Below, in pieces: positions 17,058 through 25,400 of a stretch of 45,675 bases of DNA. Location of the stretch: assembly GCA_947489445.1 (NCBI GenBank), contig CANLDN010000017.1, positions 1 through 45,675 of the forward strand, in the 5' to 3' direction. The translations under genes and the position numbers were made by a program. The stretch comes from an uncultured Paracoccaceae bacterium. Its GTDB lineage: Bacteria > Pseudomonadota > Alphaproteobacteria > Rhodobacterales > Rhodobacteraceae. How positions within the stretch are numbered: the stretch's first letter is position 1; every line of letters starts with the position of its first letter. Below the pieces are notes generated by a model that was given only the letters and a program-made list of their open reading frames with translations, made no database searches and was not told where the DNA came from.

Positions 17058-17981
17058 TTAATAACGGATTTTCGGGTCAATCCACGCATAGAGGATATCG
17101 ACCACGAGATTGAAAAGGATCGTCAGGGCACCCACCAGAATGGTGATCCCCATGATAACGGAGTAGTCCCGGTTGAAGGCAGAGTTCACAAAGAACTGTC
17201 CAATTCCGCCGGTCGAGAAGAACACATCGATCACAACAGATCCGGTAATCATCCCCACGAATGCAGGCCCAAGATAGGACAGAACCGGCAGTATCGTCGG
17301 CTTCATGGCGTGACGCCAGATCACCCGCCGCATGGGCAGCCCCTTGGCCTTCGCGGTGCGGATAAAGTTGGTGTTCAGCACCTCCAGCATCGACGACCGA
17401 GTGATCCGTGCGATAGACGCCATATAAGAGGTCGAAAGCGCGATCACCGGCATGACTAGGTTCTGCCACTGGCCCCCGTTCCAGCCGCCACCGGGCAACC
17501 AGCCCAGCCATAGGGTAAAGGTCAGCACAAGGATCGGCGCCATGACAAAATTCGGCAGCACCTGCGCACCAACCGAAATACCGACCGCCAAATAATCCAG
17601 CCAGGAGTTCTGCCGGATCGCGGCGGCCACACCCAGCGACACGCCGACAGAGACGGCCACCACGAAGGACCAGAACCCATAGGTCAGCGTCACCGGAAAC
17701 CCTTGCGCGATAATGTCGTTCACGCTGCGATCTTTGTACTGAAACGACGGACCAAAATCGAAGCTGGACACAACGCCCCAGACATAATTGACGATCTGCC
17801 GCCAGAACGGCTGGTCCAGTCCGTATTTCGCCTGGATATTCGCCAGTACCTCGGGCGGCAGCGGGCGTTCGGAATTGAAGGGTCCACCCGGGGCGGAATA
17901 CATCAGGATGAACGATATGATGACCAGCACCAATAGGGTCGGGATGGCCACGGCAAGGCGGCGAACGACAAAGCTAAACAT
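17058..17981 (-). CDS. oppB: Oligopeptide ABC transporter permease OppB
   Basis: A 307-residue permease with an OppB/DppB N-terminus (RRLAVAIPTLLVLVIISFIL), a conserved periplasmic segment ending in the pattern P-x-x-x-Q-I-V, and the EAA loop AKGLPMRRVIWRHAMKP. About six transmembrane helices are visible. The ribosome-binding site is weak, which, with the hairpin in the gap after oppA, suggests lower expression than the binding protein. Confidence 0.93.
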   Translation of the reverse strand: MFSFVVRRLAVAIPTLLVLVIISFILMYSAPGGPFNSERPLPPEVLANIQAKYGLDQPFWRQIVNYVWGVVSSFDFGPSFQYKDRSVNDIIAQGFPVTLTYGFWSFVVAVSVGVSLGVAAAIRQNSWLDYLAVGISVGAQVLPNFVMAPILVLTFTLWLGWLPGGGWNGGQWQNLVMPVIALSTSYMASIARITRSSMLEVLNTNFIRTAKAKGLPMRRVIWRHAMKPTILPVLSYLGPAFVGMITGSVVIDVFFSTGGIGQFFVNSAFNRDYSVIMGITILVGALTILFNLVVDILYAWIDPKIRY

Positions 17982-18020
17982 ATGTCAGGGGTCCACAAAT
18001 CTGGATATTGTGAAGAAAAG

Positions 18021-18050
18021 TGCCGCGCCCCGGTTTCTTGGGGCGCGGCG
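18021..18050 (-). terminator. Hairpin between oppA and oppB
   Basis: A strong GC-rich stem pairs 18021-18031 with 18040-18050 (GGGGCGCGG core, 8-base loop), followed on the minus strand by CTTTTCTTC. It lies just after the oppA stop codon. As in other binding-protein-dependent operons, such a structure may stabilise the oppA part of the message or terminate part of the transcripts, so that more OppA than permease is made. Confidence 0.75.
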
Positions 18051-18063
18051 CAGGGAAGTGGGC

Positions 18064-19698
18064 TTATTCAGCGACGATGTACAAGTCTTTTGAATACCAT
18101 TTCTGCTGGAAGTTTTCGTAGGGCCAACCCTCGACCGCATCATCCAACATTTTTGCCGCAGCGTAGTGGTAGATCGGAATGATCGGCACATCCTGGCTGA
18201 TGATCTGCTCAACCTGCGTATAAGCCGCCTGCGGGTTGTCAGATGTTTTTGCAGCGGCCAGCAATGCGTCAACTTCGGCATTGCTATACTGCGCGTCATT
18301 GTATCCCGAATTTGTATCCATCAAATCAAGGAAAGTTGACGCCTCGTTATAGTCAGCACACCAGCCAGCGCGGGCGATTTCATAGTCCTGATTGCCGCGG
18401 GTTTCGAGGAAGGTTTGCCATTCCTGATTAGCAAGCTCGGTTTCGACACCCAGCGTCTGCTTCCACATCTGGCTGATCGCGATGGCAACTGATCTGTGCG
18501 ACTCTGACGTGTTGAAGATCAGGTTGACGGACAATGGGTTATCAGGGCCATAACCCGCCTCTGCCATCAGTTCCTTGGCCTTTGCGTCACGTTCGGCCTG
18601 ATCCATTGCTGCGATGGGCGTTTCTGGTGTTTCAAACCCAGCCGTCGCCCAATGTGTGAATGTGTATGCAGGCCATTGACCGCCAGCCAACACATTTTCC
18701 ACAATCACATCCCTGTTGACGGCAAGTGACAGCGCCTGCCGCACATTCCCGTCAAGCAGCGCGGGGTTGGTCGTGTCTGTCAGGTTGATCGTGTAGTAGT
18801 AGGAACACGCATTTGGCACGGACATAATGTCGTCTGGATATTGTTCTGCCAAACGGGGGAATTGCCCTGCAGGCACATCGGTTCTGTTCAGCTCTCCGGC
18901 AAGAAAACGGGTCAGTGCGACGTTTTCATCGGGGATGATCAACGAAACGGTTTTGTCGATGATGGTGTTTTCGTTGTCCCAATACATCTCGTTGCGCTCA
19001 CGCACGAGCCGTTCTTGCGGCACATGCTCCGTCAGCACGTAGGCGCCATTGGACACCATATTACCCGGCTTGACCCAGTCATCGCCAAATTCGGCGATTG
19101 TGGCCTCTGGCACGGGGAACAGCGTGTAATGCGTGGTCATATCGGGGAAATAGGGCAGCGGCTGCGTCAGCCGGATTTCCAGTGTCGTGTCATTAATCGC
19201 CGTGATCCCCAGCTCAGAAGGGTCCATTTCACCGGCGATGACTGCGGCCGCGTTTTCAACGGTTGTCAGCTCAATGTACCAGCTATAGGGCGATGCCAGC
19301 TCTGGTGAGGCCGCGCGCTTCCAGCCAAATTCGAAATCAGCAGCCGTGACCGGTTCACCGTTCGACCATTTGGCGTTGTCACGCAATGTGAACGTATAAA
19401 TCAGGCCGTCTTCGCTGACCTCATGGCTCAGCGCGACGCCGGGAATCAAAGCACCGCTGGCATCCTGATTATACAAACCTTCAAAAAGATCACGGATGAT
19501 ATCACCGCCAGCGCTATCCTCGGCCACGCCGGGATCAATCGACGGGCTTTCGTCAAGATCGCGATAGGTGAAAGTCTGGTCAGAAGCGAGGGTTTCGCCG
19601 GTTTCTGGGTGGGTGGCATGGCCATCCGCGTAGACCATACCGCCCGTCGCGATAAGGAATGCGGCGCCGGTCGCCATCAGTTTTGATTTCAATGTCAT
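18064..19698 (-). CDS. oppA: Oligopeptide-binding periplasmic protein OppA
   Basis: A 544-residue solute-binding protein of family 5. The signal peptide (MTLKSKLMATGAAFLIATGG, then MVYA before DGHATH) directs it to the periplasm. Typical features include the N-terminal segment SPSIDPGVAEDSAGGDIIRD then LFEGL, WSNGEPVTAADFEFGWKRA and the late domain with WCADYNEASTFLDLM. These match OppA/MppA-type proteins rather than DppA. The start has GGGAGA about 6 bases upstream. It is the first gene of oppABCDF and would capture short peptides for import. Confidence 0.92.
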   Translation of the reverse strand: MTLKSKLMATGAAFLIATGGMVYADGHATHPETGETLASDQTFTYRDLDESPSIDPGVAEDSAGGDIIRDLFEGLYNQDASGALIPGVALSHEVSEDGLIYTFTLRDNAKWSNGEPVTAADFEFGWKRAASPELASPYSWYIELTTVENAAAVIAGEMDPSELGITAINDTTLEIRLTQPLPYFPDMTTHYTLFPVPEATIAEFGDDWVKPGNMVSNGAYVLTEHVPQERLVRERNEMYWDNENTIIDKTVSLIIPDENVALTRFLAGELNRTDVPAGQFPRLAEQYPDDIMSVPNACSYYYTINLTDTTNPALLDGNVRQALSLAVNRDVIVENVLAGGQWPAYTFTHWATAGFETPETPIAAMDQAERDAKAKELMAEAGYGPDNPLSVNLIFNTSESHRSVAIAISQMWKQTLGVETELANQEWQTFLETRGNQDYEIARAGWCADYNEASTFLDLMDTNSGYNDAQYSNAEVDALLAAAKTSDNPQAAYTQVEQIISQDVPIIPIYHYAAAKMLDDAVEGWPYENFQQKWYSKDLYIVAE

Positions 19699-19874
19699 GA
19701 AAATCTCCCTTGTTTTTACACCGTTAGCCGGTGCACTTTTCGATTTTGTCGCACGCTTATCGCGCGGATGAAGGTATCTTTTGATTTGTTAACCAAAATG
19801 GCAAGGCCAATCCGATGTTAACGCAGGGACATTTGCCTAAGGCAGGGGTGAACCCAGAACATGCGCAAGATGTG

Positions 19875-19904
19875 GATAGTTTTTGACCAATCCGCAAAAC
19901 TATC
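19875..19904. promoter_or_regulatory. Inverted repeat with embedded direct repeat upstream of hemerythrin gene
   Basis: GATAGTTTT (19875-19883) and AAAACTATC (19896-19904) form a perfect 9-base inverted repeat. Each arm is followed closely by TGACCAAT (19885-19892 and again at 19905-19912). The element lies about 85 bases before the hemerythrin start. It could be an operator or a small hairpin in the leader; no known regulator site is recognised. Confidence 0.5.
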
Positions 19905-19989
19905 TGACCAATGGCATAAGCCAATCGCTGGTTTTGATTCGTTGGCAGCGGGGCGCAGGGCTGTTTTTGCAAAAGGGGCAGGACATCAC

Positions 19990-20559
19990 ATGACAGAACT
20001 GGCGCTCAGCACCCGCAAGCAGCTGCCTGATGCGCTGCGCGTATTGCTAGAAGATTACCCGCGCGCGACCTGGGAAAGTGATCCTGGATTCGATGGGTTG
20101 ATCCGGTTCTGGCTTGATCGTCATTTGATGTTCCGCCGCTTAATGGATGAGATGCGCAGCGGGACAGAGGCATTGCTGGACCGCAAAACCGCGCCGGATC
20201 ACTATGTTGCGCTGATCTCGCGCTATGGTGGAATGTTTGTGAACGGCTTGCATGAACATCACACCATTGAGGACACGTATTACTTCCCCAAGCTCGTGAC
20301 AAAAGACGCACGGATCGCGAAGGGATTCGAAATCCTTGATAAGGACCATCACGATATTGATGCGTTTCTGGCGGGTTTTGTCGCGCGGGCCAACGAAGTG
20401 ATTGGCGGCACAGCGGACCGCGACCGGCTACAAACAGTCGCCGGCGCGTTTCAAGCGGAATTGACCAAATTACAAAGCCTGCTCGACAGGCATTTGATTG
20501 ATGAAGAAGACCTGATCGTCCCCGTCATTCTGCGGTACGGGGCGCCTGATGTCGGGTAA
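19990..20559 (+). CDS. Hemerythrin-domain protein
   Basis: A 189-residue helical protein with the metal-ligand pattern of hemerythrin-like domains: DRHLMFRRLMDEM, GLHEHHTIEDTYYFP (HxxxE), LDKDHHDIDAFL and LLDRHLIDEEDLIVPV. Together these can hold a non-haem di-iron site that binds O2 or NO or acts in redox or iron sensing. The start at 19990 is preferred (purine-rich AAGGGGCAGGA upstream); an upstream in-frame ATG at 19861 has no ribosome-binding site and would place the inverted repeat inside the gene. It is convergent with the next gene, with a 2-base gap. Confidence 0.85.
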   Translation: MTELALSTRKQLPDALRVLLEDYPRATWESDPGFDGLIRFWLDRHLMFRRLMDEMRSGTEALLDRKTAPDHYVALISRYGGMFVNGLHEHHTIEDTYYFPKLVTKDARIAKGFEILDKDHHDIDAFLAGFVARANEVIGGTADRDRLQTVAGAFQAELTKLQSLLDRHLIDEEDLIVPVILRYGAPDVG

Positions 20560-20561
20560 TT

Positions 20562-20924
20562 CTACCGTAGCCGAAAAGACGCAGAATCCCCGGCACCACG
20601 GTCAACGGTAAACCGCATCTGGTCGTCGCCGCGCGCTTCGACTAACTGGCAGTTATAGGGGATCGGATCGCCGCCCCAGCTCATCTCGCGGCAGAAATAA
20701 CCATCTTGCCAGCTCCATGTGCCTTCGATGTCCCAACCAATGGCGGCCCCTTGAATACTGCCGTTCTCAAGAACGTTCAGGCGTACGCCATAAAAGAAAT
20801 TGCGCAATTCCCGGTTTTCGATCAGCGACAGAAATGTGGCCTGATCCTTGACCGGCACATAGCTATCTGCCAGCGCGGGTGTCGCACCAAGGGCAAGCGC
20901 AAGTGTCAAAACAGCATATTTCAT
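20562..20924 (-). CDS. Small exported protein of unknown function
   Basis: A 120-residue protein: signal peptide MKYAVLTLALALGATPALA, then DSYVPVKDQATFLSLIENRE and a C-terminal half with two Cys (GYFCREM, YNCQLVE) that may form a disulfide. AGGTG about 6 bases upstream supports this start over upstream in-frame codons. The mature part (short helix, then beta strands RLNVLENGSIQG, GTWSWQDGYFCR, RFTVDRG) looks like a small beta-rich periplasmic domain common in Rhodobacteraceae. No function is known to me. Confidence 0.75.
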   Translation of the reverse strand: MKYAVLTLALALGATPALADSYVPVKDQATFLSLIENRELRNFFYGVRLNVLENGSIQGAAIGWDIEGTWSWQDGYFCREMSWGGDPIPYNCQLVEARGDDQMRFTVDRGAGDSASFRLR

Positions 20925-20994
20925 CGGGCACCTCGTTTCATTGAGTACAACCCTTATACGCAGCATGTTTCGATTTGGTTCAGTTGTTAGGCAG

Positions 20995-21804
20995 TTAAAG
21001 GCCCAGGACATCCATCATGTCATATTCGCCCGGCGCCTGATCCTGCCCCCAAAGCGCTGCTTTGAGCGCGCCACGGGCGAAAATTGCGCGGTCAGTTGCC
21101 ACATGGCGCAGCACGATCCGTTCACCGGGGGCTGCAAACATCACGTCATGTTCGCCCACGATATCCCCGCCGCGAATGGCACTTAGCCCGATATCGCCGC
21201 GCTTGCGTGCGCCAGTAATCCCATCGCGCCCGCTATCCAGCACATCCTTGAACTTGACCCCGCGCCCGTCGGCGGCGGCCTCGCCCAGCATGAGCGCGGT
21301 GCCGGACGGGGCATCGACCTTCTGACCATGATGCGCCTCGATGATCTCAATATCGAAATCTTCATCCAATGCGGCAGCAACTTTTTTTGTCAATTGCACC
21401 AGCAAGTTAACACCCAGCGACATGTTCCCCGCCCGTACGATCGCGGCGTGGCGGGACGCAGCATGGATCGCTTTAAGATCATCGTCTGACAGTCCGGTTG
21501 TGCCGATCACATGGACAGCGCGCGCTTGCGCTGCCAATCCGGCAAAACCGACCGTGGCAGCCGGAGATGTGAAATCAATGACCGCCTGCGCCTTTGCAAA
21601 CACCTCCACTGCGTCATCCGTTACATTCACACCGACAGGCTGACCACCCAACATCACACCTGCATCCTGGCCAATCCAAGCATTACCGTCCCGTTCCAAA
21701 ACGCCCACCAAGCGGCATTTGTCAGACGCCAGCACGTTTTTGATAAGCATTTGCCCCATTTTGCCCGATCCGCCGGTGATCACGATACCTGGAATGTCTG
21801 TCAT
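20995..21804 (-). CDS. dapB: 4-hydroxy-tetrahydrodipicolinate reductase
   Basis: A 269-residue enzyme of the diaminopimelate/lysine pathway; it reduces HTPA to tetrahydrodipicolinate with NAD(P)H in the cytosol. The N-terminal nucleotide-binding loop is GGSGKMGQM (11-19). The catalytic and substrate-binding motif EAHHGQK (156-162) and DAPSGTA (164-170) are intact. The length is normal. AAGGGAC lies upstream of the start. It is divergent from rbfA, an arrangement seen in relatives. Confidence 0.97.
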   Translation of the reverse strand: MTDIPGIVITGGSGKMGQMLIKNVLASDKCRLVGVLERDGNAWIGQDAGVMLGGQPVGVNVTDDAVEVFAKAQAVIDFTSPAATVGFAGLAAQARAVHVIGTTGLSDDDLKAIHAASRHAAIVRAGNMSLGVNLLVQLTKKVAAALDEDFDIEIIEAHHGQKVDAPSGTALMLGEAAADGRGVKFKDVLDSGRDGITGARKRGDIGLSAIRGGDIVGEHDVMFAAPGERIVLRHVATDRAIFARGALKAALWGQDQAPGEYDMMDVLGL

Positions 21805-21899
21805 GGTTTTGTCCCTTTACGCTTGCCCCGTCTTAGCGGTGCCGCGCCTGTTGCGAAAGCCCCGCTTGGCAAGCCTGTGCACAGGGCGTAAATGGGGGC

Positions 21900-22295
21900 A
21901 TGGCAAAGAATTCAAATCGTGACGGTAAGGCACCAACCCAGCGTATGCTGCGCGTGGGTGAACAATTCCGTCGTATCCTGTCAGAGGTTTTGCAACGCGG
22001 CGACGTGCATGACGACGAACTGGTGCGCATGTCGATCACCGTGGGTGAGGTGCGGATGACCCCTGACCTGCGGATCGCGACGGCTTTTGTGCTGCCCCTT
22101 GGCGGGCAAGGCAAGGAAGAGGCGCTTGAGGCGCTGCGCCGAAATGTATACGAAATCAGGCACTTGGTGGTGAAGGGCGGGTCGATGAAATTCGCACCCG
22201 AGCTGCGGTTTCAAATCGACGGCACCTTTGACCAGATGGACGCGACCCGCGCCCTGCTGGAAGAGGATCACGTCCGTCAGGACCTTGACGACTGA
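21900..22295 (+). CDS. rbfA: Ribosome-binding factor A
   Basis: A 131-residue KH-like protein involved in late maturation of the 30S subunit and cold adaptation. Family features: QRMLRVGEQFRRILSEVLQR at the N-terminus, ITVGEVRMTPDLRIATAFV in the middle and a C-terminal ELRFQIDGTFDQMDA segment. Its stop overlaps the next start in TGATG, so the downstream glycosidase-like gene is translationally coupled. Confidence 0.96.
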   Translation: MAKNSNRDGKAPTQRMLRVGEQFRRILSEVLQRGDVHDDELVRMSITVGEVRMTPDLRIATAFVLPLGGQGKEEALEALRRNVYEIRHLVVKGGSMKFAPELRFQIDGTFDQMDATRALLEEDHVRQDLDD

Positions 22296-23011
22296 TGCGC
22301 TGGGCGGCGTTGATTTTTCTGCTGGCCTCGCCAGTGGCGGCGGTCACCTGCGAAGATGTCGAATATGCGGGCAAAGGTTACACCGCTTGTACCGTTGATG
22401 CGGCGTCGCATGCGCTGCAATTGTTCCACCGCGATGAAGCGGGTGAGGTGCTGGGCAGCTTTGGCGCAATCGAAGACATGCTGGCCGACAGAACACTGGT
22501 TTTTGCGATGAACGCGGGCATGTACCATGATGACCGGTCGCCTGTGGGTCACTACGTCGAAGATGGTGTCGAGACGATGCGCGTCATCACCAACGCGGGC
22601 CCGGGCAATTTTGGGCTGCTGCCCAATGGCGTATTCTGTATCAATGACAGCCGCGTCCAAGTCTATGAGACACTGGAGTATGTTGAAACCGCGCCAGTCT
22701 GCCGCGATGCAACGCAATCCGGTCCCATGCTGGTGATCGACGGTGCACTGCATCCCCGGTTTCTGCCTGACAGCACCTCGCGGTTCATCCGGAATGGGGT
22801 GGGCACGACGGCCGACGGGCAAACGGCGATATTTGTGATTTCCAACGATACGGTCACGTTTCATGAATTCGGCAGTTTCTTTCGCGACTACCTTCGCCTG
22901 CCGAATGCGCTTTATTTTGATGGCAAGGTGTCGCGGCTGCATGCGGAGTCTTTAGGGCGGTCCGATATCGGGTTTCAGCTTGGGCCCATCGTCGGTGTCA
23001 CCATCCGGTAG
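22295..23011 (+). CDS. Exported phosphodiester glycosidase-family protein (DUF2233/NAGPA)
   Basis: A 238-residue protein with a short signal peptide (MRWAALIFLLASPVAA before VTCED). It carries the NAGPA/phosphodiester glycosidase core: FAMNAGMYHDDRSPVGHYVE, NFGLLPNGVFCI, SGPMLVIDGALHPRF, RNGVGTTADGQTAIFVIS and a late LYFDG segment. Related proteins cleave phosphodiester-linked sugars, such as exopolysaccharide or wall components; this substrate is unknown. It begins inside the rbfA stop and ends in the palindrome at 23008-23033. Confidence 0.88.
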   Translation: MRWAALIFLLASPVAAVTCEDVEYAGKGYTACTVDAASHALQLFHRDEAGEVLGSFGAIEDMLADRTLVFAMNAGMYHDDRSPVGHYVEDGVETMRVITNAGPGNFGLLPNGVFCINDSRVQVYETLEYVETAPVCRDATQSGPMLVIDGALHPRFLPDSTSRFIRNGVGTTADGQTAIFVISNDTVTFHEFGSFFRDYLRLPNALYFDGKVSRLHAESLGRSDIGFQLGPIVGVTIR

Positions 23012-23033
23012 GGTGGATCGGGATCCACCTTAC
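23008..23033. terminator. Bidirectional palindrome between convergent genes
   Basis: GTAGGGTGGATC (23008-23019) and GATCCACCTTAC (23022-23033) pair over 12 bases with one wobble and a 2-base loop. The left arm includes the stop codon of the glycosidase gene and the right arm that of the NUDIX gene, so the hairpin serves both strands. The core resembles a GGTGGATC/GATCCACC element I associate with many Rhodobacteraceae intergenic regions (from memory). Confidence 0.65.
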
Positions 23034-23431
23034 GACATCGCAAGGCCGATCACCGTATCGACATTCGCGCTTTTGGGCAGCATGGCGATTTGGCCTGCAT
23101 CGAACCAGCCAGCTTCCAGCGCATCATCCCCTGCCTGCGGCTCTCCGCTTTCATACCGACACAAGACCGCCGCCAACAAAAAATGATGAAGCGGCGTGCC
23201 GCCTTCACGGATAATGATGTCAAGGTTCGTCAAGTATCGCAGCGGCGTTGCCACCACACTTGTTTCTTCAATCAGCTCGCGTGCGGCCGCGGCCAATGCC
23301 GTTTCCCCAAGCTCCACATGCCCACCGGGAAACCCCCACAGGCCTGCGTCAGGTTCTTTCTTGCGCCGCACCAGCAAAACGTTTCCGTCATGCACGACAA
23401 CAGCGAGAGCGGCAAGTTTGGGATAGGTCAT
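23030..23431 (-). CDS. NUDIX hydrolase
   Basis: A 133-residue protein with a full Nudix box at 37-59 (GHVELGETALAAAARELIEE after the first G; the last Gly is Ser), which binds Mg2+ and cleaves nucleoside-diphosphate derivatives. The N-terminal VVVHDGNVLLVRRKKEPDAG and the LWGFPGG that follows match ADP-ribose/NADH pyrophosphatase-like members. The exact substrate is unknown. It is convergent with the glycosidase gene and shares its terminator palindrome. Confidence 0.9.
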   Translation of the reverse strand: MTYPKLAALAVVVHDGNVLLVRRKKEPDAGLWGFPGGHVELGETALAAAARELIEETSVVATPLRYLTNLDIIIREGGTPLHHFLLAAVLCRYESGEPQAGDDALEAGWFDAGQIAMLPKSANVDTVIGLAMS

Positions 23432-23538
23432 GGCGATCAGGCTAGAATTTGGCAGGTGAATGGTAAAGCGTCTTTGCCCCTTGGCCTTTTGCGCTCATGC
23501 GCACATATAAGGCGCAACACGGATCAAGGAGATGATAG

Positions 23539-24450
23539 ATGCTCGAACTCGATGGCACCCCGAACGCCCCTGCTGATTTGATCAAGGATGGCACCGACGG
23601 CACGTTTGGCCCTGACGTGATCGAAGCGTCCCAGACCGTTCCGGTAATTGTCGATTTCTGGGCGCCGTGGTGTGGGCCCTGCAAGACTCTGACCCCCGCG
23701 ATTGAGGCGGCAGTCACCAAAGCGGGTGGCCGGGTCAAGCTGGTCAAGATCGATGTGGATGCCAACCAGATTTATGCGGGTCAGTTGCAGGTGCAGTCGA
23801 TCCCCACCGTCTATGCGTTTTATCAGGGCAAGCCGGTGGATGGATTTCAGGGCGCGCTGCCCCCGTCCGAAATTGATGCTTTTGTCGAAAAGATCGCAGC
23901 CCTTGCAGGCGATCCAGAGGCCGAAGGGCTTGCCGCCGCGATAGAAGCCGCTGATCAGATGCTGGAAGAAGGGGCCGCAGCGGATGCTGCGGAAACCTTT
24001 GCCGCGATCTTGCAGGAAGAACCCAATAATGCGGCTGCCTATGCCGGGTTGGTGCGGTCCTATCTGGCGTTGGACGACGTAGATCAGGCGGAAGCGATTT
24101 TGAACGGAGCACCGGCTGAAATTTCGACCGACCCGCTGCTTGAGGCGGTGCATGCGCAGATCACGCTGGCGCGCGAGGCTGCAAATGCAGGCCCCGTGAC
24201 CGAATTGCAGTCCACGGTTGATGCAGAACCGGACAACCACCAGGCCCGTTTTGATCTGGCGATTGCCCTACATGCCAATGGCAAGGTCGAGGAAGCCGTG
24301 ACGGAACTGCTGGAGCTTTTCCGCCGTGATCGCGAATGGAATGATGGGGCGGCAAAGGCGCAGCTTTTCACGATTTTCGATGCACGTGAGGCAAAAGATC
24401 CCATCGTGCTGAATGGCCGCCGCAAACTATCGTCCCTGATATTTGCCTGA
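23539..24450 (+). CDS. Thioredoxin-domain co-chaperone with TPR tail (YbbN/CnoX-like)
   Basis: A 303-residue protein. The thioredoxin domain (about 20-125) has the active site WAPWCGPCK (Cys45, Cys48) and the cis-Pro region SIPTVYAF. The C-terminal half is helical with tetratricopeptide-like repeats (e.g. FAAILQEEPNNAAAYAGLVR), as in the TPR_20 region of YbbN/CnoX, a holdase that protects substrates from oxidation and passes them to chaperones. The start has AAGGAG upstream. It is followed by the LON-domain and Trm112-like genes, probably one operon. Confidence 0.93.
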   Translation: MLELDGTPNAPADLIKDGTDGTFGPDVIEASQTVPVIVDFWAPWCGPCKTLTPAIEAAVTKAGGRVKLVKIDVDANQIYAGQLQVQSIPTVYAFYQGKPVDGFQGALPPSEIDAFVEKIAALAGDPEAEGLAAAIEAADQMLEEGAAADAAETFAAILQEEPNNAAAYAGLVRSYLALDDVDQAEAILNGAPAEISTDPLLEAVHAQITLAREAANAGPVTELQSTVDAEPDNHQARFDLAIALHANGKVEEAVTELLELFRRDREWNDGAAKAQLFTIFDAREAKDPIVLNGRRKLSSLIFA

Positions 24451-24477
24451 GGCCCGGTTTGGCCTAGGTTACGGGTC

Positions 24478-25119
24478 ATGATATCATCAACCGATCTGCC
24501 AGACACCATTCCGGTGTTTCCCCTGCCGGGCGCGCTGCTTTTGCCGCGCTCGCGCTTGCCGCTGCACCTGTTTGAGCCGCGCTATCTGGCAATGCTGGAT
24601 GACGTGCTGAAAACGTCCAATCGTCTGATCGGGATGGTGCAGCCCTATGACACCCCCGGACAGCAGGGCAAGCTGCACAGCATCGGTTGCGCGGGCAAGC
24701 TCACCGCGTTTTCTGAAACCGAAGACGGGCGCTACATGATCACCCTGTCGGGCGCATCCCGCTTTCGTATCATCGAAGAGGTCGAAGGCTTCACCCCTTA
24801 CCGGCGTTGCAAGGTCAGCTGGCAGGGGTTTGACCGCGATCTGGGCGGAACCGAGAAAGACCCGACATTTGACCGTGAACGGTTCATGGACGCGCTGGGC
24901 CGGTTTCTGGTCGATCAGGGCCTATCAACCGATTGGGAAAGTCTGGGCGAGGCAGAGGATGAGTTGCTGATCAATTCCCTGTCGATGCTCTGCCCATTTG
25001 AACCAGAGGACAAGCAGGCTCTGCTTGAGGCGCCATCGCTATCCACCCGGCGCGAAACCCTGCTGACCCTGATCGAATTTGCTTTGCGTGGCGGGAACGG
25101 AGAAGAGGTGATGCAATGA
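24478..25119 (+). CDS. LON substrate-binding-domain protein
   Basis: A 213-residue protein consisting of the N-terminal (substrate-binding) domain of Lon, without ATPase or protease domains. The hallmarks are IPVFPLPGALLLPRSRLPLH then LFEPRYLAML, GMVQPY, GCAGKLTAFSETEDGRYMI then LSGASRFRI, and a helical C-terminus (LLINSLSMLCPFEPEDKQAL). Such stand-alone domains are common in alphaproteobacteria; their role is unclear. The stop overlaps the next start (ATGA), showing coupling. Confidence 0.92.
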   Translation: MISSTDLPDTIPVFPLPGALLLPRSRLPLHLFEPRYLAMLDDVLKTSNRLIGMVQPYDTPGQQGKLHSIGCAGKLTAFSETEDGRYMITLSGASRFRIIEEVEGFTPYRRCKVSWQGFDRDLGGTEKDPTFDRERFMDALGRFLVDQGLSTDWESLGEAEDELLINSLSMLCPFEPEDKQALLEAPSLSTRRETLLTLIEFALRGGNGEEVMQ

Positions 25120-25295
25120 GCGATGCAGGTTTTGACCCCAAAATGCTGGAGGCGCTGGTGTGCCCGATGACGCAAGCGACGCTGGTCTATGATGCGGAGA
25201 AACAGGAGCTGGTGTCGAAATCAGCGCATCTGGCGTTCCCGATCCGCAACGGCATTCCGGTGATGCTGGTGGATGAGGCGCGGAAGCTGGACTAG
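25116..25295 (+). CDS. Trm112-like (UPF0434) small protein
   Basis: A 59-residue protein starting in the ATGA overlap with the LON-domain gene. The sequence KMLEALVCPMTQATLVYDAE, followed by SAHLAFPIRNGIPVMLVDEA, matches the UPF0434/Trm112 zinc-ribbon-like family. Only one of the usual CPxC-type cysteines is left (CPMT), so zinc binding is probably lost. Bacterial members are thought to assist methyltransferases or lipid A or cofactor enzymes; the role here is unknown. Confidence 0.88.
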   Translation: MSDAGFDPKMLEALVCPMTQATLVYDAEKQELVSKSAHLAFPIRNGIPVMLVDEARKLD

Positions 25296-25400
25296 GGGCG
25301 CGGACTGTTCGTTGGTGGACAAATCAATGTCTGTTTAGAGCCCCCAGTTGTCGCATGCTGCAGCCGATATAGATGTTCGCTTTCCCACCTTCCGCGAAGG

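Noticed and set aside
22277..22942. Minus-strand open frame of 221 codons opposite the glycosidase gene
   Set aside because: Antisense shadow of a GC-rich gene with a clear signal peptide and motifs on the plus strand.
23524..24240. Minus-strand open frame of 238 codons opposite the thioredoxin/TPR gene
   Set aside because: The plus strand has an unmistakable thioredoxin active site; the minus frame has no motif.
25116..25295. Zinc-binding Trm112 with intact metal site
   Set aside because: Only one cysteine (in CPMT) is present, so although the family is right, a zinc site cannot be claimed.
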